Shown: one piece after another, positions 41,159-49,621 of the stretch
How positions within the stretch are numbered: the first letter of the stretch is position 1
Layout: every line of letters begins with the position of its first letter
Origin: Lachnoclostridium sp. UBA5890
Lineage (GTDB): Bacteria; Bacillota; Clostridia; Lachnospirales; Lachnospiraceae
Direction: 5' to 3'
NCBI GenBank assembly: GCA_002431395.1
Contig: DJEU01000018.1
Location: forward strand, 15,900-79,899
DNA length: 64,000 bases
Position numbers and translations under genes: made by a program
The notes under the pieces: generated by a model
Told to the model about the DNA's origin: nothing
The model's database searches: none
The model's input: the letters and a program-made list of their open reading frames with translations, nothing else

Positions 41159-41752
41159 ATGGCATTAGTACCTTACGTCATTGAGCAGACAAGTCGTGGC
41201 GGAGAACGCTCTTACGATATTTATTCCCGTCTTCTCCGTGAAAGAATCATCTTTTTGGGAGATGAAGTGAATGATACGACAGCAAGCCTTGTAGTAGCAC
41301 AGATGTTATTTTTGGAATCCGAAGATCCAAATAAAGATATTAACTTATACATCAACAGTCCGGGAGGATCCGTGACTGCAGGTATGGCAATTTACGATAC
41401 CATGAACTATGTAAAATGTGATGTATCGACCATCTGTATGGGACTGGCAGCCAGCATGGGAGCATTTTTGCTTTCCAGTGGTGCCAAAGGCAAACGTCTG
41501 GCACTTCCAAATTCGGAAATTATGATCCACCAGCCATCCGGCGGTGCCAAAGGCCAGGCGACAGAAATTCAGATTGTTGCAGAAAATATCTTGAAGACAA
41601 AGAAAAAATTGAACGAGATTTTGGCAGCAAATACCGGACAGCCGGTTGAGAAAATTACAGAAGATACAGAGCGTGATAACTTCATGTCAGCGCAGGAAGC
41701 ACAGGCATACGGTCTGATTGACCGTGTTATCACAAATCATGAATCGAAATAA
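41159..41752 (+). CDS. clpP: ATP-dependent Clp protease proteolytic subunit
   Basis: This 197-residue subunit forms the double heptameric protease chamber. The catalytic triad is visible as S99 in GLAASMGAFLL, H124 in MIHQPSGGAKGQA, and D173 in ERDNFMS. LYINSPGGSVTAGMAIYDTM is the conserved oxyanion and substrate region. A short propeptide-like N-terminus (MALVPYVIEQTSRGGERSYDIYSRLL) is typical. It is 34 nt after tig and precedes clpX with a hairpin in between. Length and motifs are normal. Confidence 0.97.
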   Translation: MALVPYVIEQTSRGGERSYDIYSRLLRERIIFLGDEVNDTTASLVVAQMLFLESEDPNKDINLYINSPGGSVTAGMAIYDTMNYVKCDVSTICMGLAASMGAFLLSSGAKGKRLALPNSEIMIHQPSGGAKGQATEIQIVAENILKTKKKLNEILAANTGQPVEKITEDTERDNFMSAQEAQAYGLIDRVITNHESK

Positions 41753-41762
41753 TAGCAATGGG

Positions 41763-41804
41763 ATATGGTGCCACTGCCAATGGGAAAGCGGCACCATATG
41801 CTTT
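41763..41804 (+). terminator. Hairpin between clpP and clpX (partial terminator)
   Basis: ATATGGTGCC (41763-41772) and GGCACCATAT (41790-41799) are perfect 10-bp inverted repeats with a 17-nt loop, followed by GCTTTT. The short T run suggests partial termination or an RNA-stabilising hairpin. Confidence 0.55.
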
Positions 41805-41829
41805 TCGCATGTTTTGAATGGAGGAAAGC

Positions 41830-43131
41830 ATGGCAGGCAAAAGTAATGATAATACAACAAAGATTCGCTGCTCTTTTTGTGGAAAGACGGAAAAACAGGT
41901 TCGCAAATTGATCGCCGGACCGGGTGACGTATTTATCTGCGATGAATGTATCAGTCTTTGTGACGAAATTCTGGAAGATGAATTGCAGGAATTGTATACT
42001 GACCGCGATACAGAAGAGGAAGTCGAGATCAATCTTTTAAAACCAAAAGAGATCAAAGAGTTTTTGGACGAATATGTAATCGGTCAGGAGGAAGCAAAAA
42101 AAGCATTGTCTGTAGCCGTTTACAATCATTATAAACGAGTAATGTCGCAGGCAGATATGGATGTGGAATTGCAGAAGAGCAACATTCTTATGATCGGACC
42201 AACCGGTTCGGGAAAAACCTATCTTGCACAGACATTGGCAAAGATTCTGAATGTACCGTTTGCGATCGCAGATGCGACCACATTGACAGAAGCCGGTTAT
42301 GTCGGTGAAGATGTGGAAAATATTCTGCTTAAGATCATTCAGGCGGCAGATTATGACATTGCACGCGCAGAGCATGGAATCATTTATATCGATGAGATCG
42401 ATAAGATTACGAAAAAATCAGAAAATACGTCGATCACCCGAGATGTTTCCGGAGAGGGTGTTCAGCAGGCACTGTTAAAGATTTTGGAAGGAACCGAGGC
42501 GAGTGTACCTCCGCAGGGAGGAAGAAAGCATCCGCAGCAGGAATTCTTCCATATTGATACGACCAATATTTTGTTTATCTGCGGAGGAGCTTTTGATGGT
42601 CTTGATAAGATCATTGGTTCCCGAATTGATAAAAAATCTATCGGATTTAATGCCGAGATCGCAGACAAATCCGATACCCAGATCGGAGATCTGTTCCGTC
42701 AGGTACTCCCACAGGATTTGGTAAAATTTGGAATCATTCCGGAATTTGTCGGACGTGTTCCTGTGACAGTAAGTTTGGATCTTTTGGATGAAGATGCGTT
42801 GAAGCAGATTTTGACAAAGCCGAAAAATGCGCTGGTAAAACAGTATCAGAAATTGTTGGAACTCGACGATGTCAAATTGACATTTGAGGACGAAGCGATC
42901 CAGGAAATCGCACATCAGTCCATCGAACGAAAGACAGGTGCCCGCGGACTTCGTGCCATCATTGAAAACTGTATGATGGATTACATGTTTGAACTTCCAT
43001 CGAGAGAGGATGTCAAAGAATGTAAGATCACGAAAGATGTGGTAGAGAAAACAGGAAAGGCTACTTTGATCGGCAAAGACGACGAGATCTTGAAGATCGA
43101 GACGGAGAAAAAAGACGAAGAAAGTGCCTGA
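41830..43131 (+). CDS. clpX: ATP-dependent Clp protease ATPase subunit ClpX
   Basis: This 433-residue AAA+ unfoldase feeds substrates to ClpP. The N-terminal zinc-binding domain has C14/C17 and C37/C40 (CSFCGKT ... FICDECISLC). Walker A GPTGSGKT is at 123-130, Walker B is IIYIDEIDKI, and the pore loop GYVGEDVE and the IGF-type ClpP-docking loop region follow. The ATG at 41830 is preferred over 41818 because GGAGGAAA (41820-41827) directly precedes it and would lie inside the longer version. The C-terminal domain ends in an acidic-basic tail. Confidence 0.97.
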   Translation: MAGKSNDNTTKIRCSFCGKTEKQVRKLIAGPGDVFICDECISLCDEILEDELQELYTDRDTEEEVEINLLKPKEIKEFLDEYVIGQEEAKKALSVAVYNHYKRVMSQADMDVELQKSNILMIGPTGSGKTYLAQTLAKILNVPFAIADATTLTEAGYVGEDVENILLKIIQAADYDIARAEHGIIYIDEIDKITKKSENTSITRDVSGEGVQQALLKILEGTEASVPPQGGRKHPQQEFFHIDTTNILFICGGAFDGLDKIIGSRIDKKSIGFNAEIADKSDTQIGDLFRQVLPQDLVKFGIIPEFVGRVPVTVSLDLLDEDALKQILTKPKNALVKQYQKLLELDDVKLTFEDEAIQEIAHQSIERKTGARGLRAIIENCMMDYMFELPSREDVKECKITKDVVEKTGKATLIGKDDEILKIETEKKDEESA

Positions 43132-43149
43132 ATAAGGTGAAATGAACAG

Positions 43150-43185
43150 GACCGGATTTTGCACCGAAAAGTGCGGGATTCGGTC
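43150..43185 (+). terminator. Hairpin between clpX and lon
   Basis: GACCGGATTTTGCAC (43150-43164) pairs with GTGCGGGATTCGGTC (43171-43185) through 15 positions including G-U pairs, with loop CGAAAA. Only TTGCT follows, so it is a weak terminator or a processing/stability hairpin. Confidence 0.5.
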
Positions 43186-43213
43186 TTGCTGAAATGAGGT
43201 AAGTGTAGAAGAT

Positions 43214-45520
43214 ATGGAGAAGCAAATAAAGACAATGCCCGTTATTGCTTTGAAAGGGATGGTGATTCTTCCGGGGATGCTTGTACACCTGGATATAAAA
43301 CGGGATATTTCAAAAAAAGCGGTAGATGAGGCCATGGCCGGGGAAGGCGTGGTATTTATCACCAATCAAAATGACGAAAATGTGGAACTTCCATTATATA
43401 AAGATTTGCGTGCAGTAGGCGTTGTGGCAAAGATCCGCCAGGTGATGCGTCTGGATGAAGATGTCGTTCGCGCGCTGGTTTCTACGACGGACAGAGCGAC
43501 ACTTCTTTGCCTGAACCAAAATGAACCGTATCTGGACGGTGATGTGGATGTCTATGAGGCGGATACAGAAATTACGGATGAAGTCGAATATGAGGCAATG
43601 TGCCGGGAAGCCAGACAATTATATGAAAAATATTTGATCAAAAATCCGAGTGTAGGAAGAAGCGCCTACGATAAAATACAGCAGTCCAAGAGTCTGGACC
43701 AGATCTTGGATCTTATTATGATGCATATCCCGATGTCATTTGAGATGCGTCAGTGTTTTCTCGAGTGTTTTGACCTGCGTGACCGGTTTTATTATGTGTT
43801 GAATTTTGTGGGCCGTGAGCTGGATATTCTGGAGGAACGGCAGAAATTCCGTCAGGCAGTGAAAACTACCATGGAAAAGAACCAAAAAGAATATTATCTG
43901 CGGGAACAGATGCGTGCCATCCGTCAGGAACTGGGAGAAGATGGAGAATCCCAGGCGGACGAATACCGCAATCAGGCAGATGAACTGATCTGCAGTGATG
44001 AAGTACGGGAAAAGATTGAGCAGGAGATCAAGCGTTTTGAATCCCTGCCGGCAAATTCTTCGGAAACCTCGGTTAGCCAGGATTATATCGAAAATCTGCT
44101 GGCCATTCCATGGGATAAAATGGATGAGACACCGCTTGATCTGGCAGAAGCCGAAGCGGTTTTGGAAGAAGACCATTACGGACTGCAGAAAGTAAAAGAG
44201 AGAATTCTTGAATTCCTGGCAGTAAGAACGCTGACTGGTAATGGAGAAGCGCCGATCTTATGTCTTGTCGGACCGCCGGGAACCGGAAAAACTTCAATCG
44301 CAAAGTCCGTCGCCAGGGCACTTCATAAAGAATATGTGCGGATCTGTCTCGGCGGTGTACGCGATGAAGCCGAGATCCGCGGACATCGAAGAACCTATAT
44401 CGGAGCGATGCCGGGTAAGATCGTCGCCGGATTAAAAAAAGCAAAAGTGAAAAATCCACTGATGCTTTTAGATGAGATTGATAAAGTAAGCAGCGATTAC
44501 AAAGGAGATACTTCTTCGGCGCTGTTAGAGGTGCTGGATCCTGAGCAGAACCAGAATTTCGCAGATCATTATATCGAACTTCCGGTAGATCTGTCGGAAG
44601 TAGTATTTCTCTGCACAGCCAATACGCTGGATACGATTCCGGGACCACTGCTCGACCGTATGGAAGTGCTGGAGATCGCAGGATATACAGAAAATGAAAA
44701 ATTCCATATCGGGAAACAATATCTGATTCCGAAACAGATTCGGAAAAATGGTTTGAAAAAAAGCCAGCTTGTCATCAATGATAAGGCGTTAAAAACCATT
44801 ATCAGCGAGTATACAAGAGAGGCAGGAGTTCGTGGCCTGGAACGCCAAATTGGAAAAATCTGTAGAAAAGCCGCCAAACTTGTAGTGGAAGAACAGCAGG
44901 AAAAAGTAAGAGTTTCCGGCAAAAATATCGAAGAATTTCTTGGCAAAAAGAAATTCCGCCCGGATATGGCAAATGCAGAAAACGAGATCGGTATTGTACG
45001 TGGTCTTGCCTGGACACAGGTGGGCGGCGATACGCTGGAGATCGAGGTAAATATTATGCCGGGAGAGGGAAATCTTATCCTTACCGGACAGCTTGGCGAT
45101 GTCATGCAGGAATCGGCGCGGATCGCGTTGAGTTATGTGCGTTCCATCGTAAAAAAAGAGGCATCGTATTTTAAAGAACATGACATCCACTTGCATGTAC
45201 CGGAAGGAGCAGTACCAAAAGATGGTCCATCCGCAGGTGTAACGATGTCCACTGCGTTGTATTCTGCAATCGAAGAGATTCCGGTCGATGCCAAAGTAGC
45301 GATGACCGGCGAAGTGACATTGCGCGGAAAAGTGCTGCCAATCGGCGGATTGAAAGAAAAACTGCTGGCTGCCAAAAGTGCCGGTATTAAGAAAGTGCTT
45401 GTACCGCAGGAAAATAAGCCGGATGTCGAAGAACTCGAAGAAGAGATCACAGAGGGCATTCAGATCGTATTTGTGACAAAGGTAAAACAGGTTTTGAAAG
45501 AAAGCCTCGTGGAACGATAG
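43214..45520 (+). CDS. lon: ATP-dependent protease Lon
   Basis: This 768-residue LonA protease has the N-terminal substrate-binding domain (MPVIALKGMVILPGMLVHLDI), a helical linker, and an AAA+ module with Walker A GPPGTGKTS near residue 350 and Walker B LLDEIDKV. The C-terminal peptidase domain has its catalytic serine in PKDGPSAGVTM (about 675) and lysine in GEVTLRGKVLPIGGLKEKLLAA. It degrades misfolded and regulatory proteins. The ribosome site is weak and distant (TGAGGT around 43195-43200), unlike the strong sites of its neighbours. It is followed by engB after 19 nt, the usual order in Firmicutes. Confidence 0.97.
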   Translation: MEKQIKTMPVIALKGMVILPGMLVHLDIKRDISKKAVDEAMAGEGVVFITNQNDENVELPLYKDLRAVGVVAKIRQVMRLDEDVVRALVSTTDRATLLCLNQNEPYLDGDVDVYEADTEITDEVEYEAMCREARQLYEKYLIKNPSVGRSAYDKIQQSKSLDQILDLIMMHIPMSFEMRQCFLECFDLRDRFYYVLNFVGRELDILEERQKFRQAVKTTMEKNQKEYYLREQMRAIRQELGEDGESQADEYRNQADELICSDEVREKIEQEIKRFESLPANSSETSVSQDYIENLLAIPWDKMDETPLDLAEAEAVLEEDHYGLQKVKERILEFLAVRTLTGNGEAPILCLVGPPGTGKTSIAKSVARALHKEYVRICLGGVRDEAEIRGHRRTYIGAMPGKIVAGLKKAKVKNPLMLLDEIDKVSSDYKGDTSSALLEVLDPEQNQNFADHYIELPVDLSEVVFLCTANTLDTIPGPLLDRMEVLEIAGYTENEKFHIGKQYLIPKQIRKNGLKKSQLVINDKALKTIISEYTREAGVRGLERQIGKICRKAAKLVVEEQQEKVRVSGKNIEEFLGKKKFRPDMANAENEIGIVRGLAWTQVGGDTLEIEVNIMPGEGNLILTGQLGDVMQESARIALSYVRSIVKKEASYFKEHDIHLHVPEGAVPKDGPSAGVTMSTALYSAIEEIPVDAKVAMTGEVTLRGKVLPIGGLKEKLLAAKSAGIKKVLVPQENKPDVEELEEEITEGIQIVFVTKVKQVLKESLVER

Positions 45521-45539
45521 AGATAGAGAGGATGACGAG

Positions 45540-46142
45540 ATGGTTATAAAATCATTGGAATTGGAAACGGTGTGCGGAATCACCAGCAAGTTTCCGGAAA
45601 ATGACAAATTGGAAATGGCATTCTGGGGACGATCCAATGTTGGAAAGTCTTCCTTAATCAATACATTAATGAACCGTAAAAGTTTTGCCAGAATTTCTTC
45701 CCAGCCGGGAAAGACGCAGACGGTAAATTATTATAATGTCAATGACATATTCTATCTCGTCGACCTTCCCGGATACGGATATGCAAAGGTGTCCAAAGAA
45801 GTGGCGGCAAAGTGGATGAAGATGATTGAACGGTATTTGAACACTTCCAAATGCCTCCGCGTGGTATTTTTGCTTATTGATATCCGCCATGATCCGTCAG
45901 CAAAGGATGTGGAGATGTACCATATGCTTACGCAGAAGGGATTGAATCCGTTGATTATTGCTACGAAAGCAGACAAGATCAGCAAAATGGCACGGCAGAA
46001 AAATGTCGCACAGATAAGGAAAAAGCTGGAAGTCGTAGAAGGGACACCAATCATCCCATTTTCCGCCCAGACAAAGGAAGGAAAAGAAGAGATCTGGGAA
46101 TATATTGACTATTTTGTCAAAGAAATTGACATTCATGAATAA
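45540..46142 (+). CDS. engB: Ribosome biogenesis GTPase EngB/YsxC
   Basis: This 200-residue GTPase acts in late assembly of the large ribosomal subunit. G1 is GRSNVGKSS (30-38), G2 and the following loop read SSQPGKTQTVNYY, G3 is DLPGYGYAKV, and G4 is ATKADK. The typical EngB insertion KEVAAKWMKMIERYL is also present. Length is normal. It lies 19 nt after lon, a conserved pairing. cysE follows after 38 nt. Confidence 0.96.
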   Translation: MVIKSLELETVCGITSKFPENDKLEMAFWGRSNVGKSSLINTLMNRKSFARISSQPGKTQTVNYYNVNDIFYLVDLPGYGYAKVSKEVAAKWMKMIERYLNTSKCLRVVFLLIDIRHDPSAKDVEMYHMLTQKGLNPLIIATKADKISKMARQKNVAQIRKKLEVVEGTPIIPFSAQTKEGKEEIWEYIDYFVKEIDIHE

Positions 46143-46180
46143 ATTGATAGTAATAACCGATGCAGAAATGAGGGAATAAG

Positions 46181-47095
46181 ATGAATCAGAATACCAAGAC
46201 AACGATTGAAAAAGTGGTGGAAGAAATTTCGGAAAATTATGACAATGAGCCGTTATTTTCTACCAAAGCCGGTAAGAATATGCCGGAGCGGAAAGTGATC
46301 ATTGATGCGTTGAAGGAACTCCGCCTTGTGATGTTTCCGGGATATTTTGGCGAGCAGGATGCGACAAGATGCCTGCCAAAATATTTTGTCGGTGACCGGC
46401 TTCTCACGATTTACCATATGTTTTTTGAGCAGATCGCCTGCGCGTTTGCATATGAGGAATCCGAAGTCCATGCTTCCGAGATCACAGGGATACCGGATGA
46501 GGATAACCAGCGCAAGGCAGAACGTGTCTGCAGCGAATTTTTTGAACAGCTTCCCCGTATCCAGAAACTGCTTTTGAAGGACGTTCAGGCAGGATACGAC
46601 GGAGATCCGGCGGCGCAGAGCAAAGAAGAGGTTATTTTTTCGTACCCGGGACTGTTTGCCATCTTTGTATACCGCATCGCCCATGAGTTGTATATTCGCC
46701 AGGTGCCGTTTATTCCCCGCATCATGACGGAATATGCCCATGCAAAGACCGGAATCGATATTAACTCCGGCGCACAGATTGGCGAGAGCTTCTTTATCGA
46801 CCACGGAACCGGTATCGTGATCGGAGAGACGACGATCATCGGCGACCACGTTAAATTGTATCAGGGAGTTACGCTTGGCGGTCTTTCGACACGCGGCGGC
46901 CAGAAATTGTCCGGCAAAAAGCGTCATCCAACGATTGAAAACAATGTGACAATCTATGCCGGAGCGACAATCCTCGGCGGTGAGACTGTGATTGGCGAAA
47001 ATTCGGTAGTTGGCGGTAATACCTTTATTACTGGTTCCATCCCGGCAAATTCCAAAGTGAGTTTTCATATTCCGGAGATGGATGTCGTGCAGTAA
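46181..47095 (+). CDS. cysE: Serine O-acetyltransferase (long form)
   Basis: The 304-residue enzyme makes O-acetylserine for cysteine synthesis. The N-terminal helical half is longer than in the short Gram-positive CysE, as in plant-like or EpsC-type serine acetyltransferases. The C-terminal left-handed beta helix (about 195-300) shows hexapeptide turns: IDINSGAQIGESFFIDHGTGIVIGETTIIGDHVKLYQGVTLGG, then KKRHPTIENNVTIYAGATILGGETVIGENSVVGGN. The catalytic His and Asp are in FIDHGTG and the later KRHPTI. Its stop lies 1 nt from the stop of the convergent gene. No cysK is adjacent. Confidence 0.9.
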   Translation: MNQNTKTTIEKVVEEISENYDNEPLFSTKAGKNMPERKVIIDALKELRLVMFPGYFGEQDATRCLPKYFVGDRLLTIYHMFFEQIACAFAYEESEVHASEITGIPDEDNQRKAERVCSEFFEQLPRIQKLLLKDVQAGYDGDPAAQSKEEVIFSYPGLFAIFVYRIAHELYIRQVPFIPRIMTEYAHAKTGIDINSGAQIGESFFIDHGTGIVIGETTIIGDHVKLYQGVTLGGLSTRGGQKLSGKKRHPTIENNVTIYAGATILGGETVIGENSVVGGNTFITGSIPANSKVSFHIPEMDVVQ

Positions 47096-47096
47096 T

Positions 47097-47492
47097 TTAG
47101 TCCACTAAGTGTTCGTAGAATAAACTGACAAGAAACCAGAGAGGCGCGTAGTCTAAGCGGATCACGCCCTCAATGTTGCATTTGGAATCACTGTAGTCCC
47201 AGGGGCAGCAGTGGTTCTTTTTTAACCATTTTCCGGTGCCGTATTCGGCACAAAAGATACAGATTGTATACATGGTTCCACGTACCAGTATATTTTTCTT
47301 TTTGAGGATCTGATGCATAGGCTGGATGAGGCAGGCCATGCCGTAAATGGGAAACATCCAGAGGGAAGTCCGGCACAGACATGTTTTCTCCCCTTTTTTC
47401 AGAGCAGAATGAAGCCCTGTCCAGATGCATTCAAATCCCCAGCCGCAGAGACCACATTTTACAAAATTTTTAGGTGTTTCCGATAGTTTCAT
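47097..47492 (-). CDS. CmpB-type putative ABC-transporter membrane protein (short)
   Basis: The 131-residue protein matches the family annotated as putative ABC-transporter type IV (ABC_trans_CmpB). It has FVKCGLCGWGFECIWTGLHS at the start, CRTSLWMFPIYGMACLIQPM in the middle, and GKWLKKNHCCPWDYSD with IRLDYAPLWFLVSLFYEHL at the end. Four hydrophobic helices are likely. The ATG at 47492 is chosen because AAGGAG sits just upstream; the frame is open further, but the extra residues lack family features. The gene has no ATPase partner nearby. It converges on cysE with 1 nt between stops. Confidence 0.75.
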   Translation of the reverse strand: MKLSETPKNFVKCGLCGWGFECIWTGLHSALKKGEKTCLCRTSLWMFPIYGMACLIQPMHQILKKKNILVRGTMYTICIFCAEYGTGKWLKKNHCCPWDYSDSKCNIEGVIRLDYAPLWFLVSLFYEHLVD

Positions 47493-47599
47493 AGAAAGCT
47501 CCTTTTTTCGTGATGTTGTTAGTATTTCTAATTTTGAAGTAACTATTCCGTTACTTTTCGAAAAGAATATGAATGAAGTGTAAAGTATTTTTGAAGTAC

Positions 47600-47628
47600 T
47601 TGTTTTCTTTGACAAGATTCGCTATACT
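47600..47628 (+). promoter_or_regulatory. Promoter of the DUF1015 gene
   Basis: TTGTTT (47600-47605), a 17-bp spacer and TATACT (47623-47628) lie just before a good AGGAGG and the ATG at 47661. The palindrome CTTTTCGAAAAG (47554-47565) lies 35 bp upstream. Confidence 0.6.
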
Positions 47629-47660
47629 AGTAGTAGACTATTTTTTTACAGGAGGATATT

Positions 47661-48899
47661 ATGGCAGAGATCAGACCATTTGTATGTGTTCGCCCGGCAG
47701 AGGAACTGGCATCCCGCGTGGCAGCACTTCCATATGATGTTTATAACCGACAGGAAGCGAAAGAAGAGGTACAGAGAGAACCGTTGTCCTTTTTGAAAAT
47801 TGACCGCGCAGAGACCAATTTTGACGACAGCGTGGATACGTATGCGCCGGAAGTGTATCAGAAGGCGAAAGAACTTTTGCAAAAGGAAAAACAGGAAGGC
47901 GTATATATTACGGATGAAGACCGCAGTTATTATATTTACCAGCTTGTGATGGATGGTCGTCCTCAGACCGGACTTGTTGCCTGTTCTTCTGTAGATGATT
48001 ATATGAATCATGTCATTAAAAAACATGAAAATACCAGAGAAGACAAAGAAATTGACCGTATCACACACGTAGATACGTGTTCTGCCCAGACCGGACCGAT
48101 TTTCCTTGCGTACCGTTCTGACAAAGGCATTCATGATATCGTGGCTTCGTATGTGGAAAATGAGACGCCGATTTATGATTTTACAGCGGTAGACGGCATC
48201 GCACACCGCGTATGGAAGATTGCGAAAAAAGAAGATGTAGATGCGATTTATAAGGCATTTCAGAATATTCAGCAGATTTATATCGCAGACGGCCACCACC
48301 GCGCGGCTTCTGCAGTGAAAGTGGGATTGAAGAGAAGACAGGAAAATCCGGGTTATACCGGGGAAGAAGAGTTTAACTATTTCCTTTCGGTATTGTTCCC
48401 ACACGATGAACTTCGTATCTTAGATTATAATCGTACCGTAAAAGATCTGAACGGAAGAAGTTTAACACAGTTTTTGGAAGAAATTAGCAAAAACTTTATC
48501 GTAGAGAAAGCAGAGGGACAGGTTCGCCCTGAAAAAAAAGGAACCTTTGGGATGTATACCGAGGGACAGTGGTATCATCTGACTGCCAAGTCGGAACTTT
48601 TTGAAGGAAAAGATGCGGTAGGAAGTCTTGATGTTTCCGTACTTCAGGACTATCTGCTCGGACCGGTTCTTGGAATCGGAGATCCGAGAACGGATCAGAG
48701 AATCGATTTTATCGGAGGAATCCGCGGACTTTCCGAACTTGAAAAAAGAGCGGATTCGGATATGAAGATTTCCTTTTCCATGTATCCGACGTCAATCACG
48801 GAATTGTTTGATGTCGCGGATCAGGAACTTCTGATGCCGCCAAAATCGACCTGGTTTGAACCAAAATTACGAAGTGGATTATTTATCCATGAGATTTAA
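47661..48899 (+). CDS. DUF1015 family protein
   Basis: This 412-residue protein matches the DUF1015 (SpoVR-unrelated, HTH-like annotated) family. It begins IRPFVCVRPAEELASRVAALPYDV, then shows SFLKIDRAE, YYIYQL and KKHENTREDKEIDR, the conserved IADGHHRAASA (about residue 210), FLSVLFPHDELRILDYNR, and a C-terminal GIGDPRTDQRIDFIGG. In many Clostridia DUF1015 genes adjoin serA/serC, where a role in serine metabolism has been suggested. Here cysE, which uses serine, lies just upstream on the same strand. The biochemical function is unknown. Confidence 0.85.
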   Translation: MAEIRPFVCVRPAEELASRVAALPYDVYNRQEAKEEVQREPLSFLKIDRAETNFDDSVDTYAPEVYQKAKELLQKEKQEGVYITDEDRSYYIYQLVMDGRPQTGLVACSSVDDYMNHVIKKHENTREDKEIDRITHVDTCSAQTGPIFLAYRSDKGIHDIVASYVENETPIYDFTAVDGIAHRVWKIAKKEDVDAIYKAFQNIQQIYIADGHHRAASAVKVGLKRRQENPGYTGEEEFNYFLSVLFPHDELRILDYNRTVKDLNGRSLTQFLEEISKNFIVEKAEGQVRPEKKGTFGMYTEGQWYHLTAKSELFEGKDAVGSLDVSVLQDYLLGPVLGIGDPRTDQRIDFIGGIRGLSELEKRADSDMKISFSMYPTSITELFDVADQELLMPPKSTWFEPKLRSGLFIHEI

Positions 48900-48926
48900 T
48901 GCGAAGCGAAGAAAGGAAGAAAAAGA

Positions 48927-49595
48927 ATGGATCGTTTGTTTAATGTAAATAACCCGCTTATGAGGGCTTTGTCAAAGTTATTTGATATCGGCTGGCTCAG
49001 CCTGATCTATGTGGTATTCTGTATACCGCTCGTAACGATCGGTGCAGCGACGACATCTCTGTATTACGTGAGTGCCAAGGTACTTCGCAAAGACAGAGGA
49101 TATGTGTGGTCTGAGTTCTGGCACAGCTTTAAATTGAACTTTAAGCCGGCGACATTGATGTGGCTCATTTTTGTAGCCATTTATGGATTGTTGTATTTCA
49201 ACCTGATAACCTTTAATACATCCAATGCAGTAGGTGGTTATCTGGTAGGTGCGTACATTGCGCTTGCGTTTATCGTTACCTGTGTTGCCAGTTATGCTTT
49301 TAGTTTGTTGTCACGTTTTAATATGAATGTAAGAGGAATCCTGCGTTATGCATTGTACATGTCATTCCGTCATTTCCTTCATACATTGTGCTTTTTGGCA
49401 ATTTTATTTGTGGCAGGATTTGGAATTTATGCCGGATTCCGTGTGCAGTTACCGATTCTTTTACTGTTTGTACCGGGACTGGGATCTTTCCTGTATACGT
49501 TCCCGATGGAGCATTTGCTGAAAAAATATATGCCAAAGCCGGAAAAACGTTATACGGAAAACGGAGAAGAAATCGTCGAATGGTATGAGGAATAA
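48927..49595 (+). CDS. DUF624 (YesL-like) membrane protein
   Basis: The 222-residue protein has six predicted hydrophobic segments and the DUF624 start LFNVNNPLMRALSKLFDIGWLSLIYVVFCIPLVTIGAATTSLYY. A WSEFWHSFKLNFKPATLMW motif follows. YesL-type genes commonly accompany carbohydrate uptake operons in Firmicutes, but their role is unresolved. It lies 27 nt after the DUF1015 gene and 26 nt before glgB, which suggests a shared transcript and possibly a link to polysaccharide metabolism. The C-terminus (KPEKRYTENGEEIVEWYEE) is charged and probably cytosolic. Confidence 0.85.
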   Translation: MDRLFNVNNPLMRALSKLFDIGWLSLIYVVFCIPLVTIGAATTSLYYVSAKVLRKDRGYVWSEFWHSFKLNFKPATLMWLIFVAIYGLLYFNLITFNTSNAVGGYLVGAYIALAFIVTCVASYAFSLLSRFNMNVRGILRYALYMSFRHFLHTLCFLAILFVAGFGIYAGFRVQLPILLLFVPGLGSFLYTFPMEHLLKKYMPKPEKRYTENGEEIVEWYEE

Positions 49596-49621
49596 GGAAA
49601 CACATTCGAAAGGAGATATTT

